Notes: generated by a model from the sequence alone, not told the origin. Positions 7,235-16,344 are shown, numbered from the stretch's first letter. The stretch: DNA of 39,340 nt from Paracoccaceae bacterium (GCA_027351005.1 DAIEJF010000073.1:1-39340), one strand, 5' to 3'. Made by a program: numbers and translations.

Positions 7235-7921
7235 ATGGGCGACGAATATCAACCGATCCCGCTGCCTGACAGGGCGCAGCTTGCGCCCGCAGAGCAGCTT
7301 GCCGCCGCGCAGGCGTTCCGCGACCACATGCGGCGGCGCCATTCGGTGCGCGACTTCGCCCCGACCCCCGTGGCCGAGGAGGTGATCGCCGCCTGCATCG
7401 CGGCCGCGGGGCTTGCGCCCTCGGGGGCGAACCATCAGCCATGGCATTTCGTGGCCATCTCGGACCCGGCCATCAAGGCGCAGATCCGCGCCGCCGCCGA
7501 GGCCGAGGAACAGACCTTCTACGCCGGCGGGGCGGGCGACGAATGGCTTGCGGCGCTGGAGCCGATTGGCACCGGTGTGTCCAAGCCGCATCTGGAAATC
7601 GCGCCCTGGCTGATCGTGGTTTTCGCGCAGCGTTGGGGGGAAACCGCGGACGGGCGGCGGTTCAAGAACTATTACGTTCCCGAAAGCGTCGGCATCGCCA
7701 CCGGGTTCCTGATCGCCGCGATCCATGCGGCGGGGCTCGTGTGCCTCGAGCACACCCCGAACCCGATGAAGTTCCTGCCCGCGCTCTGCGGGCGCCCGGC
7801 GTCGGAAAAGCCGGTGATGATCCTGCCGGTCGGCTATCCGGCCGACGGGGCGACCGTGCCCGCCGCCGCCAAGCGAAAGAAGCCCCTGGCCCAGATCATG
7901 ACCGTCCTGCGGGCGCCCTGA
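7235..7921 (+). CDS. FMN-dependent nitroreductase-family protein, iodotyrosine-deiodinase (IYD)-like
   Basis: The protein has 228 residues. FMN-binding signatures are RRRHSVRDFAPTPV (about residues 33-46), APSGANHQPWHF (61-72) and the C-terminal PVGYPADGATVPAAAKRKKPLAQIM. The last closely mirrors the end of animal IYD (PVGYP...ATVP...KRKPLDQIM). The zwitterion-binding triad of IYD, Glu-x3-Tyr then Lys 21 residues on, is present as E92, Y96 and K117 with identical spacing. It may reductively dehalogenate halotyrosines or reduce a related aromatic (inference from the triad). It lies 11 bp after mbfA and may share its transcript. A generic nitroreductase is the fallback call. Confidence 0.85.
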   Translation: MGDEYQPIPLPDRAQLAPAEQLAAAQAFRDHMRRRHSVRDFAPTPVAEEVIAACIAAAGLAPSGANHQPWHFVAISDPAIKAQIRAAAEAEEQTFYAGGAGDEWLAALEPIGTGVSKPHLEIAPWLIVVFAQRWGETADGRRFKNYYVPESVGIATGFLIAAIHAAGLVCLEHTPNPMKFLPALCGRPASEKPVMILPVGYPADGATVPAAAKRKKPLAQIMTVLRAP

Positions 7922-7990
7922 CCCCTTGCCCTTTGCCCCTTCGGCCCCTATCCCGCAGGATGAGGCGCGGCGACGGGGGAAACGGCGAAG

Positions 7991-8920
7991 ATGATCGAAG
8001 TCCTGTTTCGCGTGTTGCCGTTCTTTGCGCTGGTCGGCGTGGGCTATCTGGCCGGGCGCACCCGCTTCATCAGCGAGATCGGCACGGCGGCGATCACCAA
8101 GTTCGTGTTCTACTTCGCCCTGTCGGCCATGCTGTTCAAGTTCGCCTCGAACCTGTCGCTGGCCGAGATCTATTCCACCCCCTTCGTTCTGGCCTATCTG
8201 CTGGGCTGCACCGCGGTTTACCTTGTCGCCTTCGCGGTGGCGCTGGCGCGGCGGATCACGCTGTCCGAGGCCGCGGTCGAGGCGCAATGCGCCGCCTGCG
8301 GCAACACCGGCTTTCTGGGCCTGCCGCTGATGATCGCCATCTTCGGCGAAAAGGCGGCCGGGCCGCAGATGATGGTGCTGACGGTGGACATGATCGTGTT
8401 CTCCTCGCTCATCACGCTCATCATCACCGGGGCGCGCGAAGGGCGGATCAGCCTGCGGGTGGTGCGGCGTCTGGGTCTGGGGCTGGTGCAGAACCCGATG
8501 ATCGTGTCGATGGCGCTGGGTCTTCTGTGGGCGGCCACCGGGGTGGCGGTGCCGCGGCCGGTCAATGATTTCATGGGTATCCTTGGCGGGGCGGCGACAC
8601 CCGGTGCGCTGTTCGCGATCGGCGCGTCGCTGGCCGCGCGGTCGGCCGAACGGGTGCAGGTGGCGGCGTGGCTGTCGTTCTGCAAGCTGGTGCTGCATCC
8701 GGCCGCGGTGGCGGTGGGGGCGCTGGTGCTGTTTCCGGTGGAACGCTTTGCCGCGCATGTGATGATCGCCGCGGCAGCCCTGCCGGTCGCGGGAAACACC
8801 TATATCCTGGCACAGCATTACGGGGTCGCACCGCAGCGCGTTTCGGCCTCGATCCTGATTTCCACGGCGGTGTCGGTGCTGACCCTTTCCGCGGTCATCG
8901 CCTGGGCGACCGCCGCCTGA
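7991..8920 (+). CDS. AEC-family (auxin efflux carrier-like) permease
   Basis: The 309-residue, highly hydrophobic protein has about ten transmembrane segments in the two-bundle AEC arrangement. The conserved polar segment CAACGNTGFLGLPLMIAIFGE lies mid-way in the first half, and the second half ends with LPVAGNTYILAQHYGV and a final helix. Bacterial AEC proteins carry small organic anions such as malate or malonate; the substrate here is unknown. The gene lies 70 bp after the IYD-like gene, in a spacer with no clear terminator. Confidence 0.87.
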   Translation: MIEVLFRVLPFFALVGVGYLAGRTRFISEIGTAAITKFVFYFALSAMLFKFASNLSLAEIYSTPFVLAYLLGCTAVYLVAFAVALARRITLSEAAVEAQCAACGNTGFLGLPLMIAIFGEKAAGPQMMVLTVDMIVFSSLITLIITGAREGRISLRVVRRLGLGLVQNPMIVSMALGLLWAATGVAVPRPVNDFMGILGGAATPGALFAIGASLAARSAERVQVAAWLSFCKLVLHPAAVAVGALVLFPVERFAAHVMIAAAALPVAGNTYILAQHYGVAPQRVSASILISTAVSVLTLSAVIAWATAA

Positions 8921-8932
8921 GAAAGGACGAAA

Positions 8933-9763
8933 ATGAAGACGATTTCGGAAAACCGGGCCTTTGGCGGCGTGCAGGGGGTCTACAGCCACAGCTCTGACGC
9001 CTGCAAATGCGACATGACCTTTGCCCTGTTCCTGCCCGAACAGGCGCAGGAAGGGCCCGTGCCGCTGCTGTGGTTCCTGTCGGGGCTGACCTGCACGCAT
9101 GAGAACGCAATGCTGAAATCGGGCGCCCAGACCTGGGCGGCCGAGCAGGGGATCGCCGTGGTGTTCCCCGATACCTCGCCGCGCGGTCCGGGCGTTGCCG
9201 ATGATCCGGCCTATGATCTGGGGCAGGGCGCGGGGTTCTACCTGAATGCGACCGAGGCGCCCTGGGCGCCGCATTTCCGGATGTGGGATTATCTGGCCGA
9301 CGAACTGCCGCGGCTTCTGTTCAATGCCTTCCCGCTGGAAGAGGGCCGACAGGCGATCACCGGCCATTCCATGGGCGGGCATGGCGCGCTGACGCTGGCG
9401 ATGGCGTTTCCGGGCCGCTTCCGCTCGGTTTCGGCCTTCGCGCCCATCGCAAACCCCACCGCGTCGGATTGGGGCCGCAAGCAGTTCGCGGCCTATCTGG
9501 GGCCCGACGAGGCCAAATGGGCCGCGCATGACGCCACCCTGATGATGAAGAAGCGCGGATTTGACGGCCCGCTGCTGATCGACCAGGGCTCCAGCGACCA
9601 GTTCATCGACCTTTTGCGCCCCGAGGCGCTGGTCGAGGCGATCGCGCGCCGCCGCCAGCCCGCCAGCTTCCGCATGCAGAAGGGCTATGACCACAGCTAC
9701 TTCTTCGTCGCAACGTTCATGGAATCGCATGTCGATTTCCACGCCGAGGCGCTGTTCGCGTGA
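8933..9763 (+). CDS. fghA: S-formylglutathione hydrolase
   Basis: The protein has 276 residues and is full length for the esterase D family. The nucleophile elbow is [29 protein letters not shown] near residue 50 and the C-terminal [16 protein letters not shown] carrying the catalytic His are diagnostic of FghA. It hydrolyses S-formylglutathione to formate and glutathione in glutathione-dependent formaldehyde oxidation. The partner dehydrogenase (adhC/flhA) is not in the window. AAGGA precedes the ATG. It is the first gene of a run of five genes joined by 4-bp overlaps. Confidence 0.95.
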   Translation: MKTISENRAFGGVQGVYSHSSDACKCDMTFALFLPEQAQEGPVPLLWFLSGLTCTHENAMLKSGAQTWAAEQGIAVVFPDTSPRGPGVADDPAYDLGQGAGFYLNATEAPWAPHFRMWDYLADELPRLLFNAFPLEEGRQAITGHSMGGHGALTLAMAFPGRFRSVSAFAPIANPTASDWGRKQFAAYLGPDEAKWAAHDATLMMKKRGFDGPLLIDQGSSDQFIDLLRPEALVEAIARRRQPASFRMQKGYDHSYFFVATFMESHVDFHAEALFA

Positions 9764-10215
9764 TCTACGTCGATGCCGACGCCTGCCCGGTGAAGGACGA
9801 GGCCGAGCGTGTGGCGACCCGGCACCGCGTCGGGCTGGCCTTCGTGTCGAATGGCGGGCTGCGGCCCTCGGCCAATCCGCTGGTGCAGATGGTCTATGTT
9901 TCCGACGGGCCGGACGTGGCCGACAAGTGGATCGCCGAGCGTGCCGGGCGCGGTGATGTGGTGGTCACCGGGGACATTCCGCTGGCCGCGAGATGCATCG
10001 CCGCCGGGGCGCGGGTGGTGCGCCACAACGGCGAGGTCTTCACCCCCGCCAACATCGGCAGCATCCTGGCCACGCGCGATCTGATGGCCGACCTGCGCGC
10101 GGCAGATCCGTTCCGGCAGGGCGGGGGCAAACCCTTTACAAAGGCCGACCGCTCGCGTTTTCTGGAGGCGCTCGACCGCGAGGTGACCGCGGCACGGAAA
10201 GAGGCGCAGCCATGA
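9760..10215 (+). CDS. YaiI/YqxD family (DUF188) protein
   Basis: The protein has 151 residues and shows the whole DUF188 pattern: [21 protein letters not shown] at the N-terminus, [27 protein letters not shown] in the middle, and [22 protein letters not shown] at the end. The family has a PIN/NYN-like nuclease fold with conserved acidic residues, but its cellular role is not known. The start is GTG 9760, sharing GTGA with the fghA stop, so translation is probably coupled. Confidence 0.9.
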   Translation: MIYVDADACPVKDEAERVATRHRVGLAFVSNGGLRPSANPLVQMVYVSDGPDVADKWIAERAGRGDVVVTGDIPLAARCIAAGARVVRHNGEVFTPANIGSILATRDLMADLRAADPFRQGGGKPFTKADRSRFLEALDREVTAARKEAQP

Positions 10216-10835
10216 CCCGGCCCGCGGCGGTCGTCTTCGACATCGGCAACGTGCTGATCGAATGGCAGCCCGAACGGTATTACGACCGGGTGATCGGCGC
10301 GCCCCGCCGCCGGGCGCTGTTCGCCGAGGTTGATCTGCACGCGATGAACGAACGCATCGACCGTGGCGCCGACTTCCGCGCCGTGGTCGAGGAAACCGCC
10401 GCCCGCTGGCCTGATCATGCCGATGCGATCCGGCTCTGGCACGACGACTGGGCCGAGATGGCGGCGCCCGAGATCCCGCTCTCTGTCCGCCTGATGCGGC
10501 GCCTGCGCCTGCGCGGGGTGCCGGTGTTCATCCTGTCGAACATCGGTACCGCCACCTGGGAGATCGCCTGCCGCCGTTATGCCTTCCTGACCGAGGCCGA
10601 CCGGGCCTATGTCTCGGGGCGGATGGCGGTCACCAAACCCGACCCCGCCATCTATGCGCAGGTCGAGGCCGATTGCGGCCTGCCGCCCGCGGCGCTGCTC
10701 TTTGCCGATGACCGGGCCGACAACATCGCCACGGCCGCCGCGCGGGGCTGGCGCACGCATCTGTTCGACGGGCCCGAAGGCTGGGCGCGGCGGCTGGTGG
10801 CCGAGGGGCTGCTGACAGAGGAGGACGCAGGATGA
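10212..10835 (+). CDS. HAD-family hydrolase (YihX-like, subfamily IA)
   Basis: The protein has 207 residues from ATG 10212, which overlaps the previous stop by ATGA. HAD motif I is [11 protein letters not shown], with Gly at the second-Asp position as in YihX-type sugar phosphatases. Motif II is [10 protein letters not shown] and motif III KPDPAIY, followed by the acidic motif [19 protein letters not shown]. It probably hydrolyses a small phosphate ester; the substrate is unknown. The track ORF begins further upstream in a shadow frame and is trimmed here on the overlap and the family start. Confidence 0.9.
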   Translation: MTRPAAVVFDIGNVLIEWQPERYYDRVIGAPRRRALFAEVDLHAMNERIDRGADFRAVVEETAARWPDHADAIRLWHDDWAEMAAPEIPLSVRLMRRLRLRGVPVFILSNIGTATWEIACRRYAFLTEADRAYVSGRMAVTKPDPAIYAQVEADCGLPPAALLFADDRADNIATAAARGWRTHLFDGPEGWARRLVAEGLLTEEDAG

Positions 10836-11749
10836 ACATCGCCATGATCGGCCCCGAGGTGGAAGGCCGCCTGCGCTGGCAGGGGCTGACCGATGCGCTG
10901 GAGGCGGGCCACCGCCTGCCGCGCGCGATCATCGGGGACACCCTGCTGGCGCAGGGCAACCGGCGGCTTCTGTCGCGTTCGGCCTGGATCGCGGGCATGG
11001 GGCTGGCGGTGAAGTCGGCCACCATCTTCCCCGACAACCCGGCGCTGGGCCGTGCCTCGGTCAACGGCGCGGTGACGCTGTTCTCCGAGGCCACGGGCGA
11101 ACTGGAAGCGCTGGTGGATTTCACCCTGGTGACCAAGTGGAAGACGGCGGGCGACAGCCTGCTGGCCGCGCGGCGCCTTGCCCGGCCTGACAGCCGGGTG
11201 ATCCTGCTGGTGGGGGCGGGGGCCGTCGCGCGCTCGATGGTCGAGGCCTATGGCGCGGCCTTTCCGGGGGCGCAGTTCATGGTCTGGAACCGCAGCGCCG
11301 AAGGCGCCAGCCGCTTTGCCGCGCAGGTGCCGGGCATGACGATCGCACGCGACCTGGCCGAGGCGGTGGCCGCGGCCGACATCATCTGCACGGCCACCAT
11401 GTCCACCGCGCCGCTGATCCGGGGCGACTGGCTGAGCCCCGGCACCCATCTGGACCTGATCGGCGCCTATACGCCAGAGATGCGCGAGGTCGACGACCGC
11501 GCCCTGCAACGCGCGCGGCTTTTCGTCGATGCGCGCGAGACCACGCTGGACCATATCGGCGAACTGAAGATCCCGCTGGCGCAGGGCGCGATCCGGCGCG
11601 AGGACGTGCTGGGCGATTTCTACGACATCGCCGGTGGCGGGTTCCGCCGCGGCTCTGCGTCCGAGATCACCATCGCCAAGAACGGAGGCGGCGCGCATCT
11701 GGACCTCATGACGGCGCGCTACATCCTGGGGGTTGCACGCGGCACATGA
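10832..11749 (+). CDS. Ornithine cyclodeaminase / mu-crystallin family protein
   Basis: The protein has 305 residues. The family Lys motif TLVTKWKTAGDSLLAARRLAR is followed by a Rossmann NAD-binding site, LLVGAGAVARSMVEAYGAAFP, and the conserved LIGAYTPEMREVDDRALQRARLFVD. Members include ornithine cyclodeaminase, ketimine reductases, pyrroline-2-carboxylate reductase and the iminosuccinate reductase BhcD of Rhodobacterales. No bhcABC genes are adjacent, so the substrate is open. It is coupled to the HAD gene by ATGA and to the next gene in the same way. Confidence 0.85.
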   Translation: MNIAMIGPEVEGRLRWQGLTDALEAGHRLPRAIIGDTLLAQGNRRLLSRSAWIAGMGLAVKSATIFPDNPALGRASVNGAVTLFSEATGELEALVDFTLVTKWKTAGDSLLAARRLARPDSRVILLVGAGAVARSMVEAYGAAFPGAQFMVWNRSAEGASRFAAQVPGMTIARDLAEAVAAADIICTATMSTAPLIRGDWLSPGTHLDLIGAYTPEMREVDDRALQRARLFVDARETTLDHIGELKIPLAQGAIRREDVLGDFYDIAGGGFRRGSASEITIAKNGGGAHLDLMTARYILGVARGT

Positions 11750-12675
11750 TCTGGATCGCGCTTGTCGTCCTGCTGCTGGTGCTTGTGGCACTGCCGTCGC
11801 TGGCCGAGGCACGCCGCCCGCCGATCGACGCGCGTCGGCGCCGCAAGGCATCGGGCGATGTCGTGCAACTGTCGATGGGACAGACCTATTACGAATGGCG
11901 CGGCGCGGCGCGGGGGCCGGTGGTGGTCTGCATCCACGGCCTGACCACGCCAAGCTATGTCTGGACGCCACTGGCCGTGGCGCTGACGGCGCTGGGCGTG
12001 CGGGTCCTGACCTATGATCTATATGGCCGCGGGCTGTCGGACCGGCCGCAGGGGCCGCAGACGCGGGCCTTCTTCGTGACCCAGCTTGACGAATTGCTGA
12101 CGGCGCTGGAAATCCGGCGCGGTGTGACGCTGATCGGCTATTCCATGGGCGGCGCGATTGCCACGGCCTTCGCGCAGGACAGGCCCGAACGGGTCGACCG
12201 GCTGGTGCTGTTGGCCCCCGTGGGGCTGGGCCACCGGATGAACCGCTTCCTGACCTTCTGCGCCCGGGTTCCGGTGCTGGGCGACGCGCTGATGCGGCTG
12301 TTCGGCGGGCTCGTGCATCGCCGCGGGGTGGACCGCAGCCTGCCGCCGAACCCTGACGTGCCCGACATGGCGCAGCGCATGGCCGCCGAGATGGGGGTGC
12401 GCGGCACGTTGCCCGCGGTGCTGTCGTCGCTGCGCGGGATGATGGCCGAGGACATGGCACCGACCCATCGCGCGCTGGCAGTGACGAGCCTTCCCGTTCT
12501 GGCGATCTGGGGCGAGGCCGACCGCGTCATCCCGCTTTCCGGCATGGGGCGGCTGGTGCAGATCAATCGCAATGCCCGGCAGGTGGAACTGCCCGGCGCC
12601 ACCCATGCGCTGCCCTATACGCATCCCGATGCGATCATGGGGGCGCTGACCGAATTCCTGCGCGAGACGGTCTGA
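11746..12675 (+). CDS. Membrane-anchored alpha/beta hydrolase
   Basis: The protein has 309 residues. An N-terminal hydrophobic helix (IWIALVVLLLVLVALPSLAEA) reads as a signal anchor, followed by an alpha/beta hydrolase fold. The oxyanion motif is VVCIHGLTTPSYVW, the nucleophile elbow GYSMGGAIA, the acid WGEADRVIP and the His near GATHALPYTHPD. Substrate unknown; it could be an esterase or C-C hydrolase. It is the last gene of the overlapping run (ATGA with the cyclodeaminase-like gene) and ends 7 bp before the convergent MFS gene. Confidence 0.85.
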   Translation: MIWIALVVLLLVLVALPSLAEARRPPIDARRRRKASGDVVQLSMGQTYYEWRGAARGPVVVCIHGLTTPSYVWTPLAVALTALGVRVLTYDLYGRGLSDRPQGPQTRAFFVTQLDELLTALEIRRGVTLIGYSMGGAIATAFAQDRPERVDRLVLLAPVGLGHRMNRFLTFCARVPVLGDALMRLFGGLVHRRGVDRSLPPNPDVPDMAQRMAAEMGVRGTLPAVLSSLRGMMAEDMAPTHRALAVTSLPVLAIWGEADRVIPLSGMGRLVQINRNARQVELPGATHALPYTHPDAIMGALTEFLRETV

Positions 12676-12682
12676 CCTGGCC

Positions 12683-13924
12683 TCAGGCGGTCCGCAGCTC
12701 CATCGGGCGTTCCCTGACCGGCAGATGGACCAGCGCCGAGAACGCGCCGACGCCGATGCCGACCCACCAGACCAGCGTGTAATTGCCGTAGATGTCGTAA
12801 AGCCGCCCGCCCAGCCAGACGCCCATGAAGCTGCCAAGCTGGTGCGAGAAGAACACGATCCCGTAAAGCGTGCCCATGTAGCGCACCCCGTAGATCTGCG
12901 CGACCAGCCCCGAGGTCAGTGGCACCGTCGCCAGCCACAGCGCCCCCATCGCCAGCGCGAACAGAACCACCGTAGCGGGCGTCATCGGCGTCAGGATGAA
13001 GGCCGAGGCGACCATGGTGCGCAGCAGATAGACCCCCGCCAGCAGGTATTTCTTGGAATACCGCTTGCCGAGCCACCCCGCCAGCAGCGTGCCGCCGATG
13101 TTCGCGACACCGATGAAGGCGATCGAGGCCGCCCCAAGCGCCGAGGTGGTCGAGATGCCAAAGGCCGCCAGCGGCCCGCGCGGATCGATCGCACCGCAGA
13201 CCTCGGTGACGAAAGCAGGGAAATGCGCGGTGATGAAGCCAAGCTGATAGCCGCAGGAGAAGAAGCCAAGGAAGATCAGCGTGAAGCTCGGGTCGCGGAA
13301 GGCGCGGGCGACGACGGTCTTCATCGGCTCTGCCGCGCCCGCGGCCTGCGGATGCACGGGTGCGTGCAGGAAGGGCAGCAGCAGAAGGCTGCTCAGGATC
13401 GCGGCGGCAAAGACCAGGAATACGGTTGCGACCGGCAGATGGGCCAGCAGCACTTCTGCGGCCAGCGGGCCGATCACCTGCCCCAGCGAGCCCGCGGCGG
13501 TAGCCAGCCCCAGCGACAGGCTGCGGTGTTCCGGCGCCGCACTCCGCCCGATCAGCGCCAGGATGGTGCCAAAGCCGATGCCCGCGATACCGAAGCCCAC
13601 CATCACCTCGTAAAGCTGGTAGGCCGCGGGCGTCGTGGCCCCCGAGGTCAGCACCAGCCCGCCCGCATACAGAAGCGCCCCCAGCGTCAGCGCCTTGCGG
13701 TCGCCGATCTTTTCCGCCAGCGCGCCGAAGATCGGCTGGCCCACGCCCCAGGCCAGGTTCTGGATCGCGATGGCCAGCGAAAAGGCCGACCGGTCCCAGC
13801 CGTGAAGCTGGGCAATCGGAAGCTGGAACACCCCGAAGCTGGACCGGATGGCGAAGCTGAGGATCAGCACCACACTGCCTGCAATCAGAAGCGGGGTGAA
13901 CAGCGGGCTACGGGTTGCGGACAT
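12683..13924 (-). CDS. MFS transporter (monocarboxylate/oxalate-formate-like)
   Basis: The protein has 413 residues and about 12 hydrophobic helices. The cytoplasmic loop 2-3 motif is GALAEKIGDRKALTLGALLYAGG, and the central loop separates two six-helix halves. The pattern (FGVFQLPIAQLHGWDRSAFSLAIAIQNLAWGVGQPIFG) resembles the OFA/monocarboxylate branch. The substrate is unknown, probably a small carboxylate. It is divergent from zapE across 114 bp and convergent with the alpha/beta hydrolase. Confidence 0.88.
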   Translation of the reverse strand: MSATRSPLFTPLLIAGSVVLILSFAIRSSFGVFQLPIAQLHGWDRSAFSLAIAIQNLAWGVGQPIFGALAEKIGDRKALTLGALLYAGGLVLTSGATTPAAYQLYEVMVGFGIAGIGFGTILALIGRSAAPEHRSLSLGLATAAGSLGQVIGPLAAEVLLAHLPVATVFLVFAAAILSSLLLLPFLHAPVHPQAAGAAEPMKTVVARAFRDPSFTLIFLGFFSCGYQLGFITAHFPAFVTEVCGAIDPRGPLAAFGISTTSALGAASIAFIGVANIGGTLLAGWLGKRYSKKYLLAGVYLLRTMVASAFILTPMTPATVVLFALAMGALWLATVPLTSGLVAQIYGVRYMGTLYGIVFFSHQLGSFMGVWLGGRLYDIYGNYTLVWWVGIGVGAFSALVHLPVRERPMELRTA

Positions 13925-14038
13925 CGGCGTCTCCTTCGCGGCGGCGCAAGATGCGGCGCCCCCGCGGTTCCGTCAATCGGTCTTTCGTGGCGGGGCGCAT
14001 CACCTTTCCTGATGGAAGCGCCCGCGCTATAGGGCGGC

Positions 14039-15115
14039 ATGCGCAAGACCCTGACCGAGATCTACGATACCCGGGTGGCGGATGGCCGCCTGCGCCCCGA
14101 TGCCGCCCAGCGGGCCGTGCTGCCGGCGCTGGAAAGCCTGCGCGGCTGGCTGGAGGACACCTCGGCCCGCCGTCGCGGCCTGCTGGGCGGCCTGTTCTCG
14201 CGTCCGCCCGCGCCGCCGAAGGGGCTCTACCTCTGGGGCGGGGTGGGGCGCGGCAAGTCCATGCTGATGGACCTGTTCATGGAAGCGACCGAGATCGAGC
14301 GCAAGCGGCGGGTGCATTTCCACGCCTTCATGCAGGAAATCCAGCGCGGTCTGGAAGCCGCGCGGCGAAGCCATGCCGAGGACGCGCTGCTGCCGGTGGC
14401 CGATCAGGTCATCGCCTCCACGCGGCTTTTGTGCTTCGACGAGATGCAGATCACCGATATCGCCGACGCGATGATCGTGGGGCGTCTGTTCCAGAAGCTG
14501 TTCGACGCGGGCGTGGTGGTGGTGACCACCTCGAACCGGGTGCCGGACGACCTTTACAAGAACGGGCTGAACCGCGCGATCTTCCTGCCATTCATCGACC
14601 TGCTGAAGGACCGGATGGAGGTGCGCGAACTGATCAGCGCCACCGATTACCGCCAGCACCGGCTGGCGGGCGCGCAGGTCTGGTTCGCGCCTGCGGGTGC
14701 CGCCGCCAAGGCCGCGCTCTCGCAGGTCTGGACCGACCTGACGGGCGGTGGCGGGCAGCGGCTGCACCTGACGGTGAACGGGCGCGATCTGGTGCTGGAG
14801 CAGGTGCACAACGGCGTCGCCCGCGCCACCTTCTGGGAGCTGTGCGCCCGCCCGCTGGGCCCGGCCGATTACCTTGCGCTGGCCGGGGCGGTGCGGGTGC
14901 TGGTGCTGGACGACATCCCCTATCTCTCGGCCTCGAACTACAACGAGGCCAAGCGCTTCGTGACGCTGATCGACACGCTTTACGAGGCCCGCGTGCGCCT
15001 GATCGCCTCGGCCGCCGATGCGCCTGAACGGCTTTATGTGGAAGGCGAGGGGTCGTTCGAATTCGCCCGTACCGCCAGCCGGTTGCGTGAGATGCAGGGG
15101 GCGGACTGGGGTTAG
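14039..15115 (+). CDS. zapE: Cell division ATPase ZapE
   Basis: The protein has 358 residues, the normal length for ZapE/AFG1. Walker A is LYLWGGVGRGKSMLMDLF, followed by the family FHAFMQEIQ, Walker B LLCFDEMQITDIADAMI and a sensor region VVVTTSNRVPDDLYKNGL. The C-terminal FWELCARPLGPADYLALA and DDIPYLSASNYNEAKRF are also typical. ZapE binds the FtsZ ring and uses ATP hydrolysis during constriction. A -10-like GCTATAGG lies shortly before the ATG. Confidence 0.95.
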   Translation: MRKTLTEIYDTRVADGRLRPDAAQRAVLPALESLRGWLEDTSARRRGLLGGLFSRPPAPPKGLYLWGGVGRGKSMLMDLFMEATEIERKRRVHFHAFMQEIQRGLEAARRSHAEDALLPVADQVIASTRLLCFDEMQITDIADAMIVGRLFQKLFDAGVVVVTTSNRVPDDLYKNGLNRAIFLPFIDLLKDRMEVRELISATDYRQHRLAGAQVWFAPAGAAAKAALSQVWTDLTGGGGQRLHLTVNGRDLVLEQVHNGVARATFWELCARPLGPADYLALAGAVRVLVLDDIPYLSASNYNEAKRFVTLIDTLYEARVRLIASAADAPERLYVEGEGSFEFARTASRLREMQGADWG

Positions 15116-15145
15116 GGGGATCGGGTTTGTCGCGCCCGGTCGGGT

Positions 15146-15162
15146 TCATCGGGCACCGATGA
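15146..15162. terminator. Perfect stem-loop between convergent zapE and a hypothetical gene
   Basis: TCATCGG-GCA-CCGATGA forms a 7-bp perfect stem with a 3-nt loop in the 71-bp gap. Neither strand has a T-run after it, so it is not a canonical intrinsic terminator. It is, however, the only convergent junction in the window with space for one, so a bidirectional 3'-end structure is plausible. Confidence 0.35.
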
Positions 15163-15186
15163 CGCAGCCGGGCCCCGCCCCCCGCC

Positions 15187-15561
15187 TTACCCCGCCGTTT
15201 CCACGCAATGCCGACGAAAGGCGCGTTTCAGCATGTCGAGTTCGGCGCGCAGCAGGTCCACCTCGGCGCGGATGTCGTCATCCAGCGCGGCGCCGGCAAG
15301 GATGGCGAAACTGCCCAGACGGGCGCCAGTGCGGCGGTCGCGGATCAGGATCGTCTGCACCCCGTCCGTCAGGGCCGCCAACGGCACGGGGATGCGCAGC
15401 GCCCAGGTGCCGGGGCGGGCGGGGTCGGCGGCGATCTCGACCCCCGGCACCGGGGTTTCCAGATGCGTCACCTCAAGCTCTGGCGCCTGGGGGGTGCCGG
15501 TCAGCGTGCCGTGCCAGATGCCGGCCTGCAGGCGGGTGGCGGTCAGCGTCGGCTCGGGCAT
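15187..15561 (-). CDS. Hypothetical protein, Rhodobacterales type
   Basis: The protein has 124 residues and no domain that I can name. The N-terminal two thirds alternate hydrophobic and polar residues like a small beta-sandwich (LTATRLQAGIWHGTLTG, WALRIPVPLAALTDGVQTILI). The last 35 residues form an amphipathic helix that could be a coiled coil (DDIRAEVDLLRAELDMLKRAFRRH). It lies 9 bp downstream of the next gene and is likely cotranscribed with it. Confidence 0.65.
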   Translation of the reverse strand: MPEPTLTATRLQAGIWHGTLTGTPQAPELEVTHLETPVPGVEIAADPARPGTWALRIPVPLAALTDGVQTILIRDRRTGARLGSFAILAGAALDDDIRAEVDLLRAELDMLKRAFRRHCVETAG

Positions 15562-15570
15562 CGCAGGCTC

Positions 15571-16344
15571 CTAGAGGTCGGCGCGCGGGCGGCGGCAGAA
15601 GGTGACGTCGCGCAGGGTGATCTGGTTCATCTCGGGCCCCTCGAAGATCAGGTCGACCCACATCCGTTCCACCCGCTTTTCGTTCATGCGGGTATAGGCC
15701 AGGTCGAATTCCACCATCGCCTCGGATTCCCCCAGCGGCAGTTCGCGCACAACCTGTTCCACGTTCGGGCCGTGCTTCACGTTCAGCCGGGCAAAGATTT
15801 CCAGCGGCTTTTCGGTTTCCACGATGGTGTCCAGCCGGATCAGGTGGCGCAGCTTCAGCCCCTCGACCGCGGCGGGCGGCAGGTCGATCGCCAGCGACAG
15901 GAAGCTGCCGTCAAAGCGGAACACGTCCAGCCGGACGCCGAAGGGGGCCAGGTCGGTTTCGCGCTGGTTGCGGACCTGGCGGAAGGTCAGTTCGCTGACC
16001 TGGCAGTCGTGGAAGACGGTGGTTCCGGGGCCGATCTCGGTCTTGCTGTCCACCGCGGCCAGGCCCGGTGCGGGCAGCGGGCCGCGCCAGGGGTCGGGGC
16101 GCCAGGCCCAGTCGGCGGTCGCAGGCTTGCGCATGGCGTTGGAACCGACGCGGGGCAGCCCAAGCCGCCCTTCGGCCACATGCAGCACCCGGTCGATCTG
16201 CCGCTTCAGGGCGCGTGCGCGGCCACGCATCGCCTTCAGTTCGGGCAGGTCGGCGGCCTCGGCCCCGTCGGCCAGCACGGTCCAGCGCCGGAGCGCCCTG
16301 CGCTGCAGCACCCGGTCCAGCAACACGTCGAACTTCCGGCCCAT
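15571..16344 (-). CDS. Hypothetical protein (possibly DUF6478)
   Basis: The protein has 257 residues. From memory it resembles a conserved Rhodobacteraceae family annotated DUF6478, which I cannot verify. It starts with a basic amphipathic helix (KFDVLLDRVLQRRALRRW). A central domain rich in strands reads like a jelly-roll or carbohydrate-binding sandwich (TTVFHDCQVSELTFRQVRNQRETDLAPFGVRLDVF). The repeated hydrophobic strands and the phrase LRHLIRLDTIVETEKPLEIFARLNVKHGPNVEQ suggest a structural protein rather than an enzyme. Its partner is the 124-residue protein downstream. Confidence 0.68.
   Translation of the reverse strand: MGRKFDVLLDRVLQRRALRRWTVLADGAEAADLPELKAMRGRARALKRQIDRVLHVAEGRLGLPRVGSNAMRKPATADWAWRPDPWRGPLPAPGLAAVDSKTEIGPGTTVFHDCQVSELTFRQVRNQRETDLAPFGVRLDVFRFDGSFLSLAIDLPPAAVEGLKLRHLIRLDTIVETEKPLEIFARLNVKHGPNVEQVVRELPLGESEAMVEFDLAYTRMNEKRVERMWVDLIFEGPEMNQITLRDVTFCRRPRADL

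Noticed and set aside
7040-9742. 900-codon minus-strand ORF
   Set aside because: Runs antisense through mbfA, the IYD-like gene, the AEC permease and fghA, all with intact family motifs; its composition is shadow-like.
10832-11749. Firm assignment as BhcD iminosuccinate reductase
   Set aside because: The beta-hydroxyaspartate cycle genes bhcA, bhcB and bhcC are not adjacent, and family motifs alone do not separate the subgroups.
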